DNA of 64,000 nucleotides from Flavipsychrobacter sp. (GTDB lineage: Bacteria > Bacteroidota > Bacteroidia > Chitinophagales > Chitinophagaceae). The first letter of the stretch is position 1, and every line of letters begins with the position of its first letter. The notes beneath the pieces were generated by a model. The model was not told the DNA's origin and did no database searches. It worked only from the letters and a program-made list of their open reading frames with translations. This document shows positions 39,663 to 48,307 of the stretch, piece by piece. The stretch is from contig JAEUVX010000003.1 of NCBI GenBank assembly GCA_016786615.1, positions 62,001 through 126,000 of the forward strand, written 5' to 3'. The position numbers and the translations under genes were made by a program.

Positions 39663-41198
39663 ATGGCAAGCATGCAACCAACTATAAAGACATTCGGCGA
39701 ACTGAAAGCATCGGGTTATCTACCCAAATCGGTAAAAGAAGAAGTACGTCAGAATCTCATTCAATCAATACAAACCAATCAGAATCCTTTTAATGGCATA
39801 CTGGGTTACGAAGACACCGTAATACCCGATGTGGAAAGGGCACTGCTTTCACGCCACAATATCCTGTTCCTCGGCCTTCGCGGGCAGGCAAAAACACGCA
39901 TGGCGCGCGAGATGGTAAACCTGCTGGATGAATGGATACCTGTAGTAGATGGCAGCGATATCAACGACAGCCCTTTTGCACCTATATCATTATACGCCCG
40001 CAACCTGCTGGATGAAATGGGCGATTTAACACCCATCACATGGCTGCACCGCAGCGAGCGATATGGTGAAAAGCTGGCTACGCCAGATGTGTCTGTTGCC
40101 GACCTGATAGGCGATGTAGACCCTATTAAAGCTGCCAATATGCGCCTCAGCTTTGCAGACGAGCGGGTGCTGCACTACGGCATCATACCACGTTCTCACA
40201 GAGGGATATTCGTTATCAACGAGCTGCCCGATTTGCAGGCACGCATACAGGTATCACTCTTCAACATACTACAGGAGGGCGATATTCAGATACGTGGTTT
40301 CAAACTGCGTATGCCTTTGGATATTCTTTTTGTATTCACTGCCAATCCTGAAGACTATACCAATCGTGGTAGTATTGTAACACCGCTGAAAGACCGTATA
40401 GAAAGCCAGATAGTAACACACTATCCTAAAACAGTACATGTATCGCAGGCAATTACAGAGCAGGAGGCAGATGTATTGCCTGAACAAATGCAGAAAGTAG
40501 AAATGCCTGATATTGCCAAGATGCTGGTTGAGGAGATAGCTATGGAGGCACGCAAGAGCGAGTATGTAGACCAGAAGAGTGGTGTATCTGCGCGCCTTAC
40601 CATATCTGCATACGAGAACCTGATAAGCACGGCGGAGCTACGCGCATTGAAGCATGATGGTAGTAGCAAGACTATGGTACGAATTGCAGACTTCATAGGT
40701 GTTATACCATCCATCACCGGCAAGATAGAACTGGTGTACGAAGGCGAACAGGAAGGACCTACCAACGTAGCGCACCGCCTGCTGGAACAGGCTATCCGCA
40801 CTATGTTCATCCAATACTTCCCCGACCCGCAGTCTTTCAAAAAACAACCACGTGGCAACGACAAGGTGAAGCCCAAACCCAATCCTTATCAATCTATCAT
40901 AGATTGGTTTGGCCGCGGCAATGATCTTGTTACCATGCAGGATGCCACAGACGATGCATATCGCAATAACCTGTATCAGGTAGATGGTTTATATGCAGCG
41001 GTGAAGCAATATTATCCGAATGCTGACGAAGCACAGGTAGCACTGCTGATGGAGTTTATGCTGCACGGCCTTGCGTCTTTCTCACTCATAAGCAAGAAAG
41101 GTGTAGAAACGGGCGGCTATAGCTTTGGCGATATATTGGGTAGCATGATGAACATCAACTTCAATAGCGAAGGAGAAGACGAAGAAGAGGATTTCTAA
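39663..41198 (+). CDS. AAA+ ATPase of the magnesium-chelatase/MoxR type
   Basis: 511 residues. Walker A is GLRGQAKTRMAR (near 75-86); the Walker B position reads IFVINELPDL (Asn before the Glu rather than Asp); sensor 1 is FTANPEDYTNRG. This is the ChlI-like 'INELPDL' group found in Bacteroidota, Deinococci and others, whose role is not settled. MoxR-type ATPases usually act with a von Willebrand factor A protein on client proteins, but none is encoded here. The C-terminus ends in an acidic run (GEDEEEDF). ATG 39663 is chosen because TAACTTTA (39647-39654) lies 8 nt before it. Confidence 0.83.
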   Translation: MASMQPTIKTFGELKASGYLPKSVKEEVRQNLIQSIQTNQNPFNGILGYEDTVIPDVERALLSRHNILFLGLRGQAKTRMAREMVNLLDEWIPVVDGSDINDSPFAPISLYARNLLDEMGDLTPITWLHRSERYGEKLATPDVSVADLIGDVDPIKAANMRLSFADERVLHYGIIPRSHRGIFVINELPDLQARIQVSLFNILQEGDIQIRGFKLRMPLDILFVFTANPEDYTNRGSIVTPLKDRIESQIVTHYPKTVHVSQAITEQEADVLPEQMQKVEMPDIAKMLVEEIAMEARKSEYVDQKSGVSARLTISAYENLISTAELRALKHDGSSKTMVRIADFIGVIPSITGKIELVYEGEQEGPTNVAHRLLEQAIRTMFIQYFPDPQSFKKQPRGNDKVKPKPNPYQSIIDWFGRGNDLVTMQDATDDAYRNNLYQVDGLYAAVKQYYPNADEAQVALLMEFMLHGLASFSLISKKGVETGGYSFGDILGSMMNINFNSEGEDEEEDF

Positions 41199-41230
41199 AA
41201 CAGTGTATATTTACTTTGTAATATATACTT

Positions 41231-41731
41231 ATGAGCTCAAGGTCGTTTTTTCATATACTACTGAAAATATCCGCGCTACTAATATTTGCAGATTCAATAT
41301 TCTTGCTTATTCAATTTGTTCAGACTATTTATTCGTTTGACGAATTTGACCTCGGCTATTTTATCACTTGGTTCTTAGCGTTATTCGTCGTAGCGTTTAT
41401 TATTTATGCATTATTATTTAAAGGAAACTACATTATCAATAAACTTAAACTGACTGAAAATATTGATGACTACTTGACATTCAATATGCATAGGTCAGAT
41501 ATGCTTAGCATTGCAATTATAGTTTTAGGAGGATATATTTTAGTTGATGAAATACCTGTATTATGTAAAACCTTTTATAACTATTGGTGGGAGGGGAAAC
41601 TTGAAATGGGCTATTCAATGGTATCTAAAGCTCCTTTTTTCTTTTCGGCGGCAAAAATATTGGTAGGACTACTATTGCTGGGCAATACCAAACTTATAGT
41701 TAACTACTTAGAACTTCGTCGGAAAAAATAG
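41231..41731 (+). CDS. Small AT-rich membrane protein of unknown function
   Basis: 166 residues with about four membrane segments (near 8-30, 40-62, 90-108, 132-150) joined by short hydrophilic loops. No known domain. Base composition is visibly more AT-rich than the flanking genes, with A/T-ending codons common. It is 32 nt after the AAA+ gene and followed 36 nt later by another AT-rich membrane protein. A TATATTTA element precedes it. Confidence 0.7.
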   Translation: MSSRSFFHILLKISALLIFADSIFLLIQFVQTIYSFDEFDLGYFITWFLALFVVAFIIYALLFKGNYIINKLKLTENIDDYLTFNMHRSDMLSIAIIVLGGYILVDEIPVLCKTFYNYWWEGKLEMGYSMVSKAPFFFSAAKILVGLLLLGNTKLIVNYLELRRKK

Positions 41732-41767
41732 TTTGTGCTACAACAACTAGTTTGATAGTAGAACATT

Positions 41768-42268
41768 ATGCGTGAAAATCTCATCAAATCATTTTCTGTA
41801 AAGAAAAAAAAGCCTATTGCATTATTAGTCTTCATAGGTGTATGGCTCATTATTGCCTGGGCAATTGTATCAACCATTATATACGGTTTTATTACAGATA
41901 GATTTATTGGTGAGTTAGCAGTGGTAATTTTATTGATAGCCTTATTTTCATTCTTTGTTACAAAGGTATTTCTGTGGAATTGGAATGGTGAGGAATCTAT
42001 ATCGTTTTATAAGGACTATATAGAAATAAGAAAACGAGGGTTGCCTTTCTTTTCTTCACTTAAAATTCCGTACACGGAATACGAAGGCATTGATACAACC
42101 TCAGACAAAACACCGTCAGTGCTAAAGATTTACGGCATTGCAGGTGGTAAGCTGAATATTAAATACCTTGGCAGAAGTATGCGCTTCGGGCAAAGCCTTG
42201 ACAACGCTGAAGCTGAACAATTAATAAATGAGATTGAGTTAACTCTGAAAACTATACAAGATGCATAG
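41768..42268 (+). CDS. Small membrane protein with a PH-like cytoplasmic domain
   Basis: 166 residues. Two membrane segments (about 18-40 and 50-72) are followed by about 90 residues starting ESISFYKDYIEIRKRG, with KIPYTEYEGIDTTSD; the alternating pattern resembles bacterial pleckstrin-like (YcxB-type) domains, though the match is weak. AT-rich like its upstream neighbour. Its stop overlaps the arfB start by 8 bp. Confidence 0.65.
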   Translation: MRENLIKSFSVKKKKPIALLVFIGVWLIIAWAIVSTIIYGFITDRFIGELAVVILLIALFSFFVTKVFLWNWNGEESISFYKDYIEIRKRGLPFFSSLKIPYTEYEGIDTTSDKTPSVLKIYGIAGGKLNIKYLGRSMRFGQSLDNAEAEQLINEIELTLKTIQDA

Positions 42269-42653
42269 TTTCCAAAACGAAATATTTTACCGTACCGCAC
42301 GCAGCGGTGGCAAAGGCGGGCAGAATGTAAACAAGGTGGAAACGATGGTAGAAGCTTGGTTGCATATTGGCCAGTCGCATGCTTTTACACAAGAAGAAAA
42401 AGAACTCATCTCTAACAAACTAGCCAATCGCATTAATAAAGATGGCTATCTGATTGTAAAGTGCAGTGAAACTCGTTCTCAGCTGGAGAACAAACAGATT
42501 GCTACTGCAAAAATGCAGGAGATAGTTGCCAAAAGCCTGATAGTACCTAAAAAGCGAAAGCCCACAAAAATCAGCAAAGCTGCTAAGGAGGCACGCCTCA
42601 ACAGCAAGAAGATAGCATCTGAGAAAAAACAGATGCGCCGTAAAAACTGGTAG
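42261..42653 (+). CDS. arfB: Peptidyl-tRNA hydrolase ArfB (ribosome rescue)
   Basis: 130 residues. Frees stalled ribosomes by hydrolysing peptidyl-tRNA. The catalytic GGQ is in ARSGGKGGQNVNKVET near 14-29; the C-terminal basic tail (KKRKPTKISKAAKEARLNSKK) enters the mRNA channel. The length matches ArfB, not the larger release factors. Confidence 0.94.
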   Translation: MHSFQNEIFYRTARSGGKGGQNVNKVETMVEAWLHIGQSHAFTQEEKELISNKLANRINKDGYLIVKCSETRSQLENKQIATAKMQEIVAKSLIVPKKRKPTKISKAAKEARLNSKKIASEKKQMRRKNW

Positions 42654-42661
42654 AATCTCGC

Positions 42662-43228
42662 TTAAAGATTATCAAGTAAAAACTCTATGGTACGAGGAAA
42701 GAAATAGTGTTCCAGTTTATGAATCTTGTGTGCGACATCATCGGGCGTGTCTGTAGCTGTTACACTGCACCTTGCCTGTGTTATGATGTGACCTTCATCA
42801 TAGTGTTCATTCACAAAGTGTATGGTAATGCCCGATTCCTTTTCTTTATTGGCAACCACGGCCTCATGCACATGATGCCCATACATACCTTTACCACCAT
42901 ATTTCGGCAATAGCGCAGGGTGCACGTTTACTATTTTATCGGGGAATGCGTTCAGTATAGTTTCAGGCACTTTCCACAGATAGCCTGCAAGTATCACCAA
43001 CGATGGCTTGTATTCCATCATCTGCGCTACCAGTGCAGCCTCTTTGGCAGATTGCTTGTCTATCACCAATATTGGTATGCCTTCTTTTGCTGCTATATCC
43101 AGTACACCCGCATCTGCCTTGTTCGATACTATAAGAGAAACCTTAGCCTTGCCGTTGGCTTTGAAGAAATCTATGATAGCCTGCGCGTTGCTGCCGCGGC
43201 CAGATGCGAAGATGATGAGTGAATGCAT
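42662..43228 (-). CDS. purN: Phosphoribosylglycinamide formyltransferase
   Basis: 188 residues. Third step of purine synthesis, transferring formyl from 10-formyl-THF to GAR. Phosphate loop FASGRGSNAQAIIDFF, active-site NVHPALLPKYGGKGMYG and the HYDEGHII region with the catalytic Asp are all seen. It is convergent with arfB (9-nt gap). No other pur gene is near. Confidence 0.95.
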   Translation of the reverse strand: MHSLIIFASGRGSNAQAIIDFFKANGKAKVSLIVSNKADAGVLDIAAKEGIPILVIDKQSAKEAALVAQMMEYKPSLVILAGYLWKVPETILNAFPDKIVNVHPALLPKYGGKGMYGHHVHEAVVANKEKESGITIHFVNEHYDEGHIITQARCSVTATDTPDDVAHKIHKLEHYFFPRTIEFLLDNL

Positions 43229-43276
43229 AAGAATGTTGCAAAACTACAAAACAGTTTCCGTGATGCTGCATTTATG

Positions 43277-43284
43277 TAATTTAG
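43277..43284 (+). promoter_or_regulatory. Variant -7 box (TAATTTAG) before the S4 protein
   Basis: TAnnTTAG variant, 4 nt before the ATG at 43289. Confidence 0.5.
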
Positions 43285-43288
43285 CAAT

Positions 43289-43687
43289 ATGGCAGATGAG
43301 AAATTAAGGCTGGATAAATACCTGTGGGCAATACGTATATTCAAAACACGTACCCTTGCCACAAAAGCATGTGATGATGGCAAGGTAAAGCTGAATGGTG
43401 CCAATGTAAAGCCTGCACGTACTGTAAGCATCGGCGAAAAATATGATATACGTGGCGAACGAAAATGGACTATTGAAGTAACGGGGCTATTACACAAGCG
43501 TGTAAGTTATGAAGAGGCTGTTAAAAGCTATACAGACCTTACATCTGAAGAAGACAAACAATATAACAAACAAATGGGTGCGAGTTTCTTTACAGGTAAG
43601 CGCTTAAGCAAAACAGGCCGCCCGTCTAAAAAACAACGGCGCGACCTGAATGAGTTTCTCAGCGATGATGCTGATACTGAAATCTAG
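43289..43687 (+). CDS. S4-domain RNA-binding protein (Hsp15-like)
   Basis: 132 residues. An S4 domain fills residues about 1-65 (LRLDKYLWAIRIFKTRTLATKA, GKVKLNGANVKPARTV); the rest is basic and helical, with GKRLSKTGRPSKKQRRD. This is the Hsp15 (HslR) layout that binds stalled 50S subunits carrying nascent chains. The 3' end overlaps the convergent gene by 4 bp. Confidence 0.88.
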   Translation: MADEKLRLDKYLWAIRIFKTRTLATKACDDGKVKLNGANVKPARTVSIGEKYDIRGERKWTIEVTGLLHKRVSYEEAVKSYTDLTSEEDKQYNKQMGASFFTGKRLSKTGRPSKKQRRDLNEFLSDDADTEI

Positions 43688-44745
43688 TATAGTACTGTAT
43701 AATTACCTTTTCCGTTAGGGCCATCGTAAACCTTCACCCAGTTTTCACCTAAATCCTGACTGCGGTACAATCCGTGATTGGTAGCAGCATACACATATTG
43801 CTTCGATTCGTTATTCTTATAGAAATCGTATTTGTCTGTAATGCTTGGTATAATGGCATTTGCTGGTAAGCCAAGGCTTGCAGGAACAAACTGTGTACTA
43901 CCCAGCGGCAAACGATATATACCCTTACCATGTGTACCAATCAGCACTGTCTGACCGAATGGTGCACACATACTTTCAATTTTCAAACCTGTTGGCAATC
44001 CTGAATATTGTTGCCAGCTATTACCTCCATTACTACTGAAGTAAACACCATTAGTGCCTGTAGCATCAGCAGCCAGTAATACATCTCCCATGTGCGACAG
44101 GAAGAATTGGCCACCTGTTGGCAATAATGTTCCGCCGCTTGTTGGTGCCCATGTACTGTTGGTATAATTCAGCCTGTAAGTAGTTCTCGTATTGGCATCT
44201 AATGCTATAACATCTCCGTTGTCCAGCATAGCAAATGACGTAAACACTGTACCTGATGGTATTAGCGGGTCTGCCTGATCTCTCCAGTTTACAAAATTAA
44301 TTCCGGGCCTGCCGTTAGAATCATTATACCTGTACCCTCTTATACCTGTACCGCCAATGTAAATCCTGTTATTCAGCTTTGGTACCGTGATGATTATTGA
44401 TTCCTTGTATTGTGTGAAGAATCCAGGATTTAAAAAAGAAGGATTTGAATTATTGCCACTTCCAAGGTCTTCTATAATATGCAGGTTCTTTTTAATAAAA
44501 AGAAGGTTCTTGCCGGATGTAACGATAGCACTTGCAGGATAGTTATCCGCACCGGATACTATCTGATAACTTAATCCGTCATTTGTTTTGTATATAGTAC
44601 CTGAACTGTCACCAACATACAATACATAAGGCTTAGATATAACGGTATCATTATCTATTTCATCATATGCGGGCCTGCAGCCACTGATATTCAGGGCTAA
44701 TGCTGCAACAATACCTACCTTATAGATAACTTTAAGATTATCCAT
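43684..44745 (-). CDS. Lipoprotein with BNR/Asp-box repeats
   Basis: 353 residues from ATG 44745. The signal peptide ends NISGC, so this is probably a lipoprotein. The rest is a beta-propeller-like domain with Asp-box motifs such as SSNGGNSWQQY and SQDLGENWVKVY; YAATNHGLYRS and LYVGDSSGTIYKTNDG fit photosystem-stability/sortilin-like blades. ATG 44745 is preferred over 44760 because the element TATAAACTTG (44770-44761) abuts the latter. No catalytic residues seen. The 101-nt gap to the next gene holds no other feature I can name. Confidence 0.75.
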   Translation of the reverse strand: MDNLKVIYKVGIVAALALNISGCRPAYDEIDNDTVISKPYVLYVGDSSGTIYKTNDGLSYQIVSGADNYPASAIVTSGKNLLFIKKNLHIIEDLGSGNNSNPSFLNPGFFTQYKESIIITVPKLNNRIYIGGTGIRGYRYNDSNGRPGINFVNWRDQADPLIPSGTVFTSFAMLDNGDVIALDANTRTTYRLNYTNSTWAPTSGGTLLPTGGQFFLSHMGDVLLAADATGTNGVYFSSNGGNSWQQYSGLPTGLKIESMCAPFGQTVLIGTHGKGIYRLPLGSTQFVPASLGLPANAIIPSITDKYDFYKNNESKQYVYAATNHGLYRSQDLGENWVKVYDGPNGKGNYTVLY

Positions 44746-44760
44746 CGAAAAAATTTTCAT

Positions 44761-44770
44761 CAAGTTTATA
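44761..44770 (-). promoter_or_regulatory. Variant -7 element TATAAACTTG before the Asp-box lipoprotein
   Basis: Same 10-mer as at 12501-12492 and 47478-47469; 15 nt before ATG 44745. Confidence 0.45.
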
Positions 44771-44866
44771 AAAAATAGTTAACAAATCAAAGGGTTCACA
44801 CTAAAACAAAGACAGTATCTGTAAACACTTGGTTAGTTAACTCATATTATTTTAATCGATAATTAA

Positions 44867-46564
44867 TTATCTGGCAGTTATGGCTTGTTCCTGTTTATTC
44901 AATTCCGCCAGTTTGCTGGCATAGTTCAGCAATTGTATCAAGCTGTTTTCCTCTTTGTTGCTGAAGTTTACAGATATGTTATATTCAAATATATCTCCTT
45001 TATTTTCTGCACCACTTGCTGTAACATCATCCAGCAGGTTTTTACTCATTTCCAGCATTGCTTTCTCTTTATCTGATGCTGCATTTTCAACATTCACATT
45101 GGCAAACATAGACTTTACATCAAAGTAAAAGCCCCACGGGTGTTTCGATACTTCGGTTGTGTTAGCTGGTTTCTTTGCGTTTTTATAGCTCCCGTTCATA
45201 AAGCCATCTGCATATGTCTTGTTGTTAGATACCACACAATACCCCTTATCTATAAGGATATTTGTAGCTTCATTCCTGCTTTTTATTATATAGCCCTTAC
45301 CTGTAGCATCTGCTACTAACAATCCGTTCTTGGTTGCAAATTGCAGTAGTTTATCGAAACTTTCTTTCTTTCCTGTTTTTATAGCAACCGTGTATTGTAT
45401 ATCCGCATCGTTCGTAGTAAATGCCTTCTGACCTTCGTACAAACTATCTGTCGGTACAGTTACAGAGCTTACCTTAAAATCATTTAAGGTCAACGCAAAA
45501 TCGCCGGAAAATGCAGTGAAAATATCGTCTGCCGTCAGTCCGGTTTCCATCAACCCCGCATTCAGCATACCTGTTACACCCAGCTTATCAACCATTGCTT
45601 TCATAGATTCCGGAGCTATGTAACATGCTGTCAGCATATTCAATCTTTCGGCAGGCAGCCTGTCAATTAATTCCTTATCAACATTTTTATTACCAAAATC
45701 TTTAAAAACTGTTTGCAGTTCTTTTGACATGTAATACTTCATTTGGCCTGCTATTTTCCCATCTTCAAAGTCGAAACCGGCAGCCATTGCCGCATCTTTC
45801 CATAATGTTGATGATAATGCAAGCCCGCCTGTCATAGCCGGGTTCATATAATCTCCGGATAGTGTTTCATAGTTCAGCCACATTGTGATGTCGTGCCCTT
45901 CTTTCTCCAGTTTCATGAAGCTTTCCTTGGCTGATACTGCATTCTCAGATGACTTGGTAAATGCCTTGTCCATTTCAATAGCCATCAATGCTTCATCAGG
46001 TTTGCGCATTTTAGTCAGTTCATTTACCAGGCTATCGTAATTTTCTGCAGTTGCATTACCCAGTTGCTCATATACGCCCTCCATCGATGGGTAAATGGTG
46101 TTCATAATTATCAGTACATCTTTTGTCCATCCTGCATACATACCATCTGTAAGCAATGCTTCTTTCCTTTCTTTCTGCGTTTTTATTACTGCCTCCGGTG
46201 CTACTTTTTTCAGGTATGCTTCCCATTTAGCAACATCATCTACAGGTAGTACCGCAGTCACCTTATTACCACCATCAAAACGTTTATCCGTTTTCAAGTA
46301 CAGGTAATATGTAGCCATGGCTTTGATACCGCTGTTACCCATATCTTTCATTACATCTTTCTTATCCATTCTTTCCTGCATTTCTTCCAGCAGTTTGCTT
46401 CCCCACAATGCATCCCAGGCTATTTTTTTGCCCAGGCCGGCAGTATTAACGCCTATTACAAGGCTTGCATCTTTAGGTATATAATTAACGTGTTCAGGTG
46501 TCTTGTTGCACGCGCTCAGAAAGCAGATAACGATAAACAATACCAGGGCGATACGATGATTCAT
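44867..46564 (-). CDS. DUF4836 family lipoprotein
   Basis: 565 residues. Signal peptide ends CFLSAC (Cys19). The start CNKTPEHVNYIPKDASLVIGVNTAGLGKKIAWD and length fit DUF4836, a Bacteroidota envelope family. Predicted to be mostly mixed helix and strand, with repeated Asn/Lys-rich segments; no enzyme motif. A TAGTTTTA-type element precedes it. Function unknown. Confidence 0.85.
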   Translation of the reverse strand: MNHRIALVLFIVICFLSACNKTPEHVNYIPKDASLVIGVNTAGLGKKIAWDALWGSKLLEEMQERMDKKDVMKDMGNSGIKAMATYYLYLKTDKRFDGGNKVTAVLPVDDVAKWEAYLKKVAPEAVIKTQKERKEALLTDGMYAGWTKDVLIIMNTIYPSMEGVYEQLGNATAENYDSLVNELTKMRKPDEALMAIEMDKAFTKSSENAVSAKESFMKLEKEGHDITMWLNYETLSGDYMNPAMTGGLALSSTLWKDAAMAAGFDFEDGKIAGQMKYYMSKELQTVFKDFGNKNVDKELIDRLPAERLNMLTACYIAPESMKAMVDKLGVTGMLNAGLMETGLTADDIFTAFSGDFALTLNDFKVSSVTVPTDSLYEGQKAFTTNDADIQYTVAIKTGKKESFDKLLQFATKNGLLVADATGKGYIIKSRNEATNILIDKGYCVVSNNKTYADGFMNGSYKNAKKPANTTEVSKHPWGFYFDVKSMFANVNVENAASDKEKAMLEMSKNLLDDVTASGAENKGDIFEYNISVNFSNKEENSLIQLLNYASKLAELNKQEQAITAR

Positions 46565-46605
46565 AATAACTATTTGTGATTGTAAAACTAAAACTATTGT
46601 ATAAC

Positions 46606-46637
46606 AAAAAGGCTTGTACGTTTATATCGTACAAGCC
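46606..46637 (-). terminator. Terminator after the DUF3127 gene
   Basis: GGCTTGTACG / CGTACAAGCC, loop TTTATAT, with T5 on the minus-strand 3' side. Confidence 0.85.
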
Positions 46638-46668
46638 CGGTAAATGTTACAATTTTGTTTACTATTTA

Positions 46669-47088
46669 TTAAAACGGCAGGTCATCTACGTTTTCCGGAG
46701 ATGGATTGTAGAAATTACCTCCTGCATTTTGCTGCTGCGGAGCATTAGATGGTGCATAGCCCGCCGGTGCTCCGGCACTTTGTGCAGGCATACCTGCTGT
46801 AGCAGGCTCTATACGCCATGCATCCAGATTGGTGATGTAATTCACCTTACCATCTTTTTCCCAACGATTGCCTTTGATATTAAAGCTCACTTTTACTGTA
46901 TCGCCTTCGTTGAATTTATCAATGATATCGCATTTATTCTGCACTAATTGCATTTTTGCATAGTTAGTATACGTGTTCCCGTTTATTTCTTCTGCAAGTT
47001 CCAGCACAAATTCACGTTTTCTGAACTTATCACTTACTACTTGCGTAGGATTTTTTACCAACAATTTGCCTGTTACTTCTAAACTCAT
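46669..47088 (-). CDS. DUF3127 protein with an SSB-like C-terminal tip
   Basis: 139 residues. Residues about 1-95 form a predicted OB-like beta domain with EVTGKLLVKNPTQVVSDKFRKREFVLE and LDAWRIEP. Residues about 97-128 are a Gln/Ala/Pro/Gly-rich linker. The last residues, NVDDLPF, closely resemble the acidic DDDIPF tip through which single-stranded DNA-binding protein recruits partners. The layout (OB fold, disordered linker, acidic tip) is that of SSB, so a DNA-repair or replication-associated accessory protein is plausible; DNA binding is not shown. TATCTTAG (47139-47132) may be its promoter. Confidence 0.8.
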   Translation of the reverse strand: MSLEVTGKLLVKNPTQVVSDKFRKREFVLELAEEINGNTYTNYAKMQLVQNKCDIIDKFNEGDTVKVSFNIKGNRWEKDGKVNYITNLDAWRIEPATAGMPAQSAGAPAGYAPSNAPQQQNAGGNFYNPSPENVDDLPF

Positions 47089-47154
47089 TACTTATATATT
47101 TAAGATATTATTTAAACTACTTACAAGTTTGCTAAGATAGGCAAAGGCTATGAA

Positions 47155-47178
47155 AATAAAAAAGTGCCCGAAGGCACT
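47155..47178 (-). terminator. Terminator after the small ORF at 47211
   Basis: AGTGCC / GGCACT, loop CGAA, with a T-rich run on the minus-strand 3' side. Confidence 0.7.
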
Positions 47179-47210
47179 CTCATGTTTGTTTGTTTTATTT
47201 GATATAAATA

Positions 47211-47447
47211 TTAATAGCCTTCTTCTTTCAGCGCTTCTGCAAACTGTAGTTCCATACTCAACACCTCTCTGCCTAATATGTTATGGTATAGTATTTGCCA
47301 CCTCCCGTTTATCAAACTGATAAAAAATGAACGTTCGCCGGGCATATTGCTGGTTACAAAAAACAATGTTTCATTATTTGTAAGCATCAATTTTTCAAAT
47401 GAAAAATTGTAACCGCGTATATTTTTTTTAAATATCTCTCCCCTCAT
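47211..47447 (-). CDS. Small protein of unknown function
   Basis: 78 residues from ATG 47447 (86 if read from 47471). The sequence is mixed, with LTNNETLFFVTSNMPGERSFFISLINGRWQILYHNIL, consistent with a compact beta-rich protein; no membrane segment and no known domain. It has its own terminator (47155-47178) and the element TATAAACTTG (47478-47469) upstream, so it is probably a real, independently transcribed gene rather than a chance ORF. The 228-nt gap before the response regulator is AT-rich without other clear signals. Confidence 0.6.
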   Translation of the reverse strand: MRGEIFKKNIRGYNFSFEKLMLTNNETLFFVTSNMPGERSFFISLINGRWQILYHNILGREVLSMELQFAEALKEEGY

Positions 47448-47468
47448 ACTGTAGTTATATTCCCGTCG

Positions 47469-47478
47469 CAAGTTTATA
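47469..47478 (-). promoter_or_regulatory. Variant -7 element TATAAACTTG before the small ORF
   Basis: Third copy of the 10-mer; 21 nt before ATG 47447. Confidence 0.45.
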
Positions 47479-47698
47479 CGTCCAATTTTTTTTACTACTT
47501 CAATAAGGGTGTTTTTTATTACAATCTCTCTCTTATCCCTGTTTATTCAACAGTTGTAAAGCTAAAAACATGCTATATATTAGCTTGTAGAATAAATTCT
47601 ATTGCTGTTAATGGCAGGAATTGATGAAATTCGCACGCTTTTTGTTTAGTATTCCATCAAGTAGAAAAACTACTCTCTGAACAAACAGAACAAAGCTG

Positions 47699-48307
47699 AT
47701 GCTACATAGAATATTGATTGCCGATGATCACAGCATGATACGAAAGGGTATCAAACTGTTGCTTCAAACTCATTTGGGTATAAAAGATATATTCGAAGTA
47801 TCTAATGGTAATGGTGTGATGAGTGAGTTACAAAAGAAAGACTACACACACCTGATACTTGATATCATATTACCCGATTGCACTTCATTAGAGATTGTAC
47901 CTAACATTCAGCGCTTGTACCCTGATTTAAAAATCATGGTCTTCTCCATGCTCAATGGCTCTGTGTATGGAGAGGCGCTGAAACAGTACAATATATATTA
48001 CTACCTGGAAAAAACTACTAAGGAAGAAGACACTATTGCCTTCCTCGACAATTTCATTAACCATTACAACCCGGCAGATGTTTCAACAGTGAAGGGTGTC
48101 AGTATCAACCCCTTCATTCAACTGTCTGCACGCGAACTGGAAGTGCTCCACTACATGCTGGGCGGCCATGGCACGAAAGATATATCAACAGTTCTCAACC
48201 TTCGGATGAATACGGTTTCAACATTGAAAAACAGAATATTTGAAAAAACTGATACAAAAAATCTTAAAGAATTGATGCAGTTGGCCTCACTTTACAATGT
48301 CAACTAA
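47699..48307 (+). CDS. NarL/LuxR-type response regulator
   Basis: 202 residues. Receiver domain (about 1-115) with the acidic pair D9/D10 and phospho-acceptor Asp55 in LILDIILPD; a Lys follows in YYLEKTTKE. A LuxR-type helix-turn-helix occupies about 140-202 (LSARELEVLHYMLGGHGTKDIS). Its C-terminus overlaps the downstream kinase gene by 11 bp, so the two form a co-translated two-component pair. Target genes unknown. Confidence 0.9.
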   Translation: MLHRILIADDHSMIRKGIKLLLQTHLGIKDIFEVSNGNGVMSELQKKDYTHLILDIILPDCTSLEIVPNIQRLYPDLKIMVFSMLNGSVYGEALKQYNIYYYLEKTTKEEDTIAFLDNFINHYNPADVSTVKGVSINPFIQLSARELEVLHYMLGGHGTKDISTVLNLRMNTVSTLKNRIFEKTDTKNLKELMQLASLYNVN

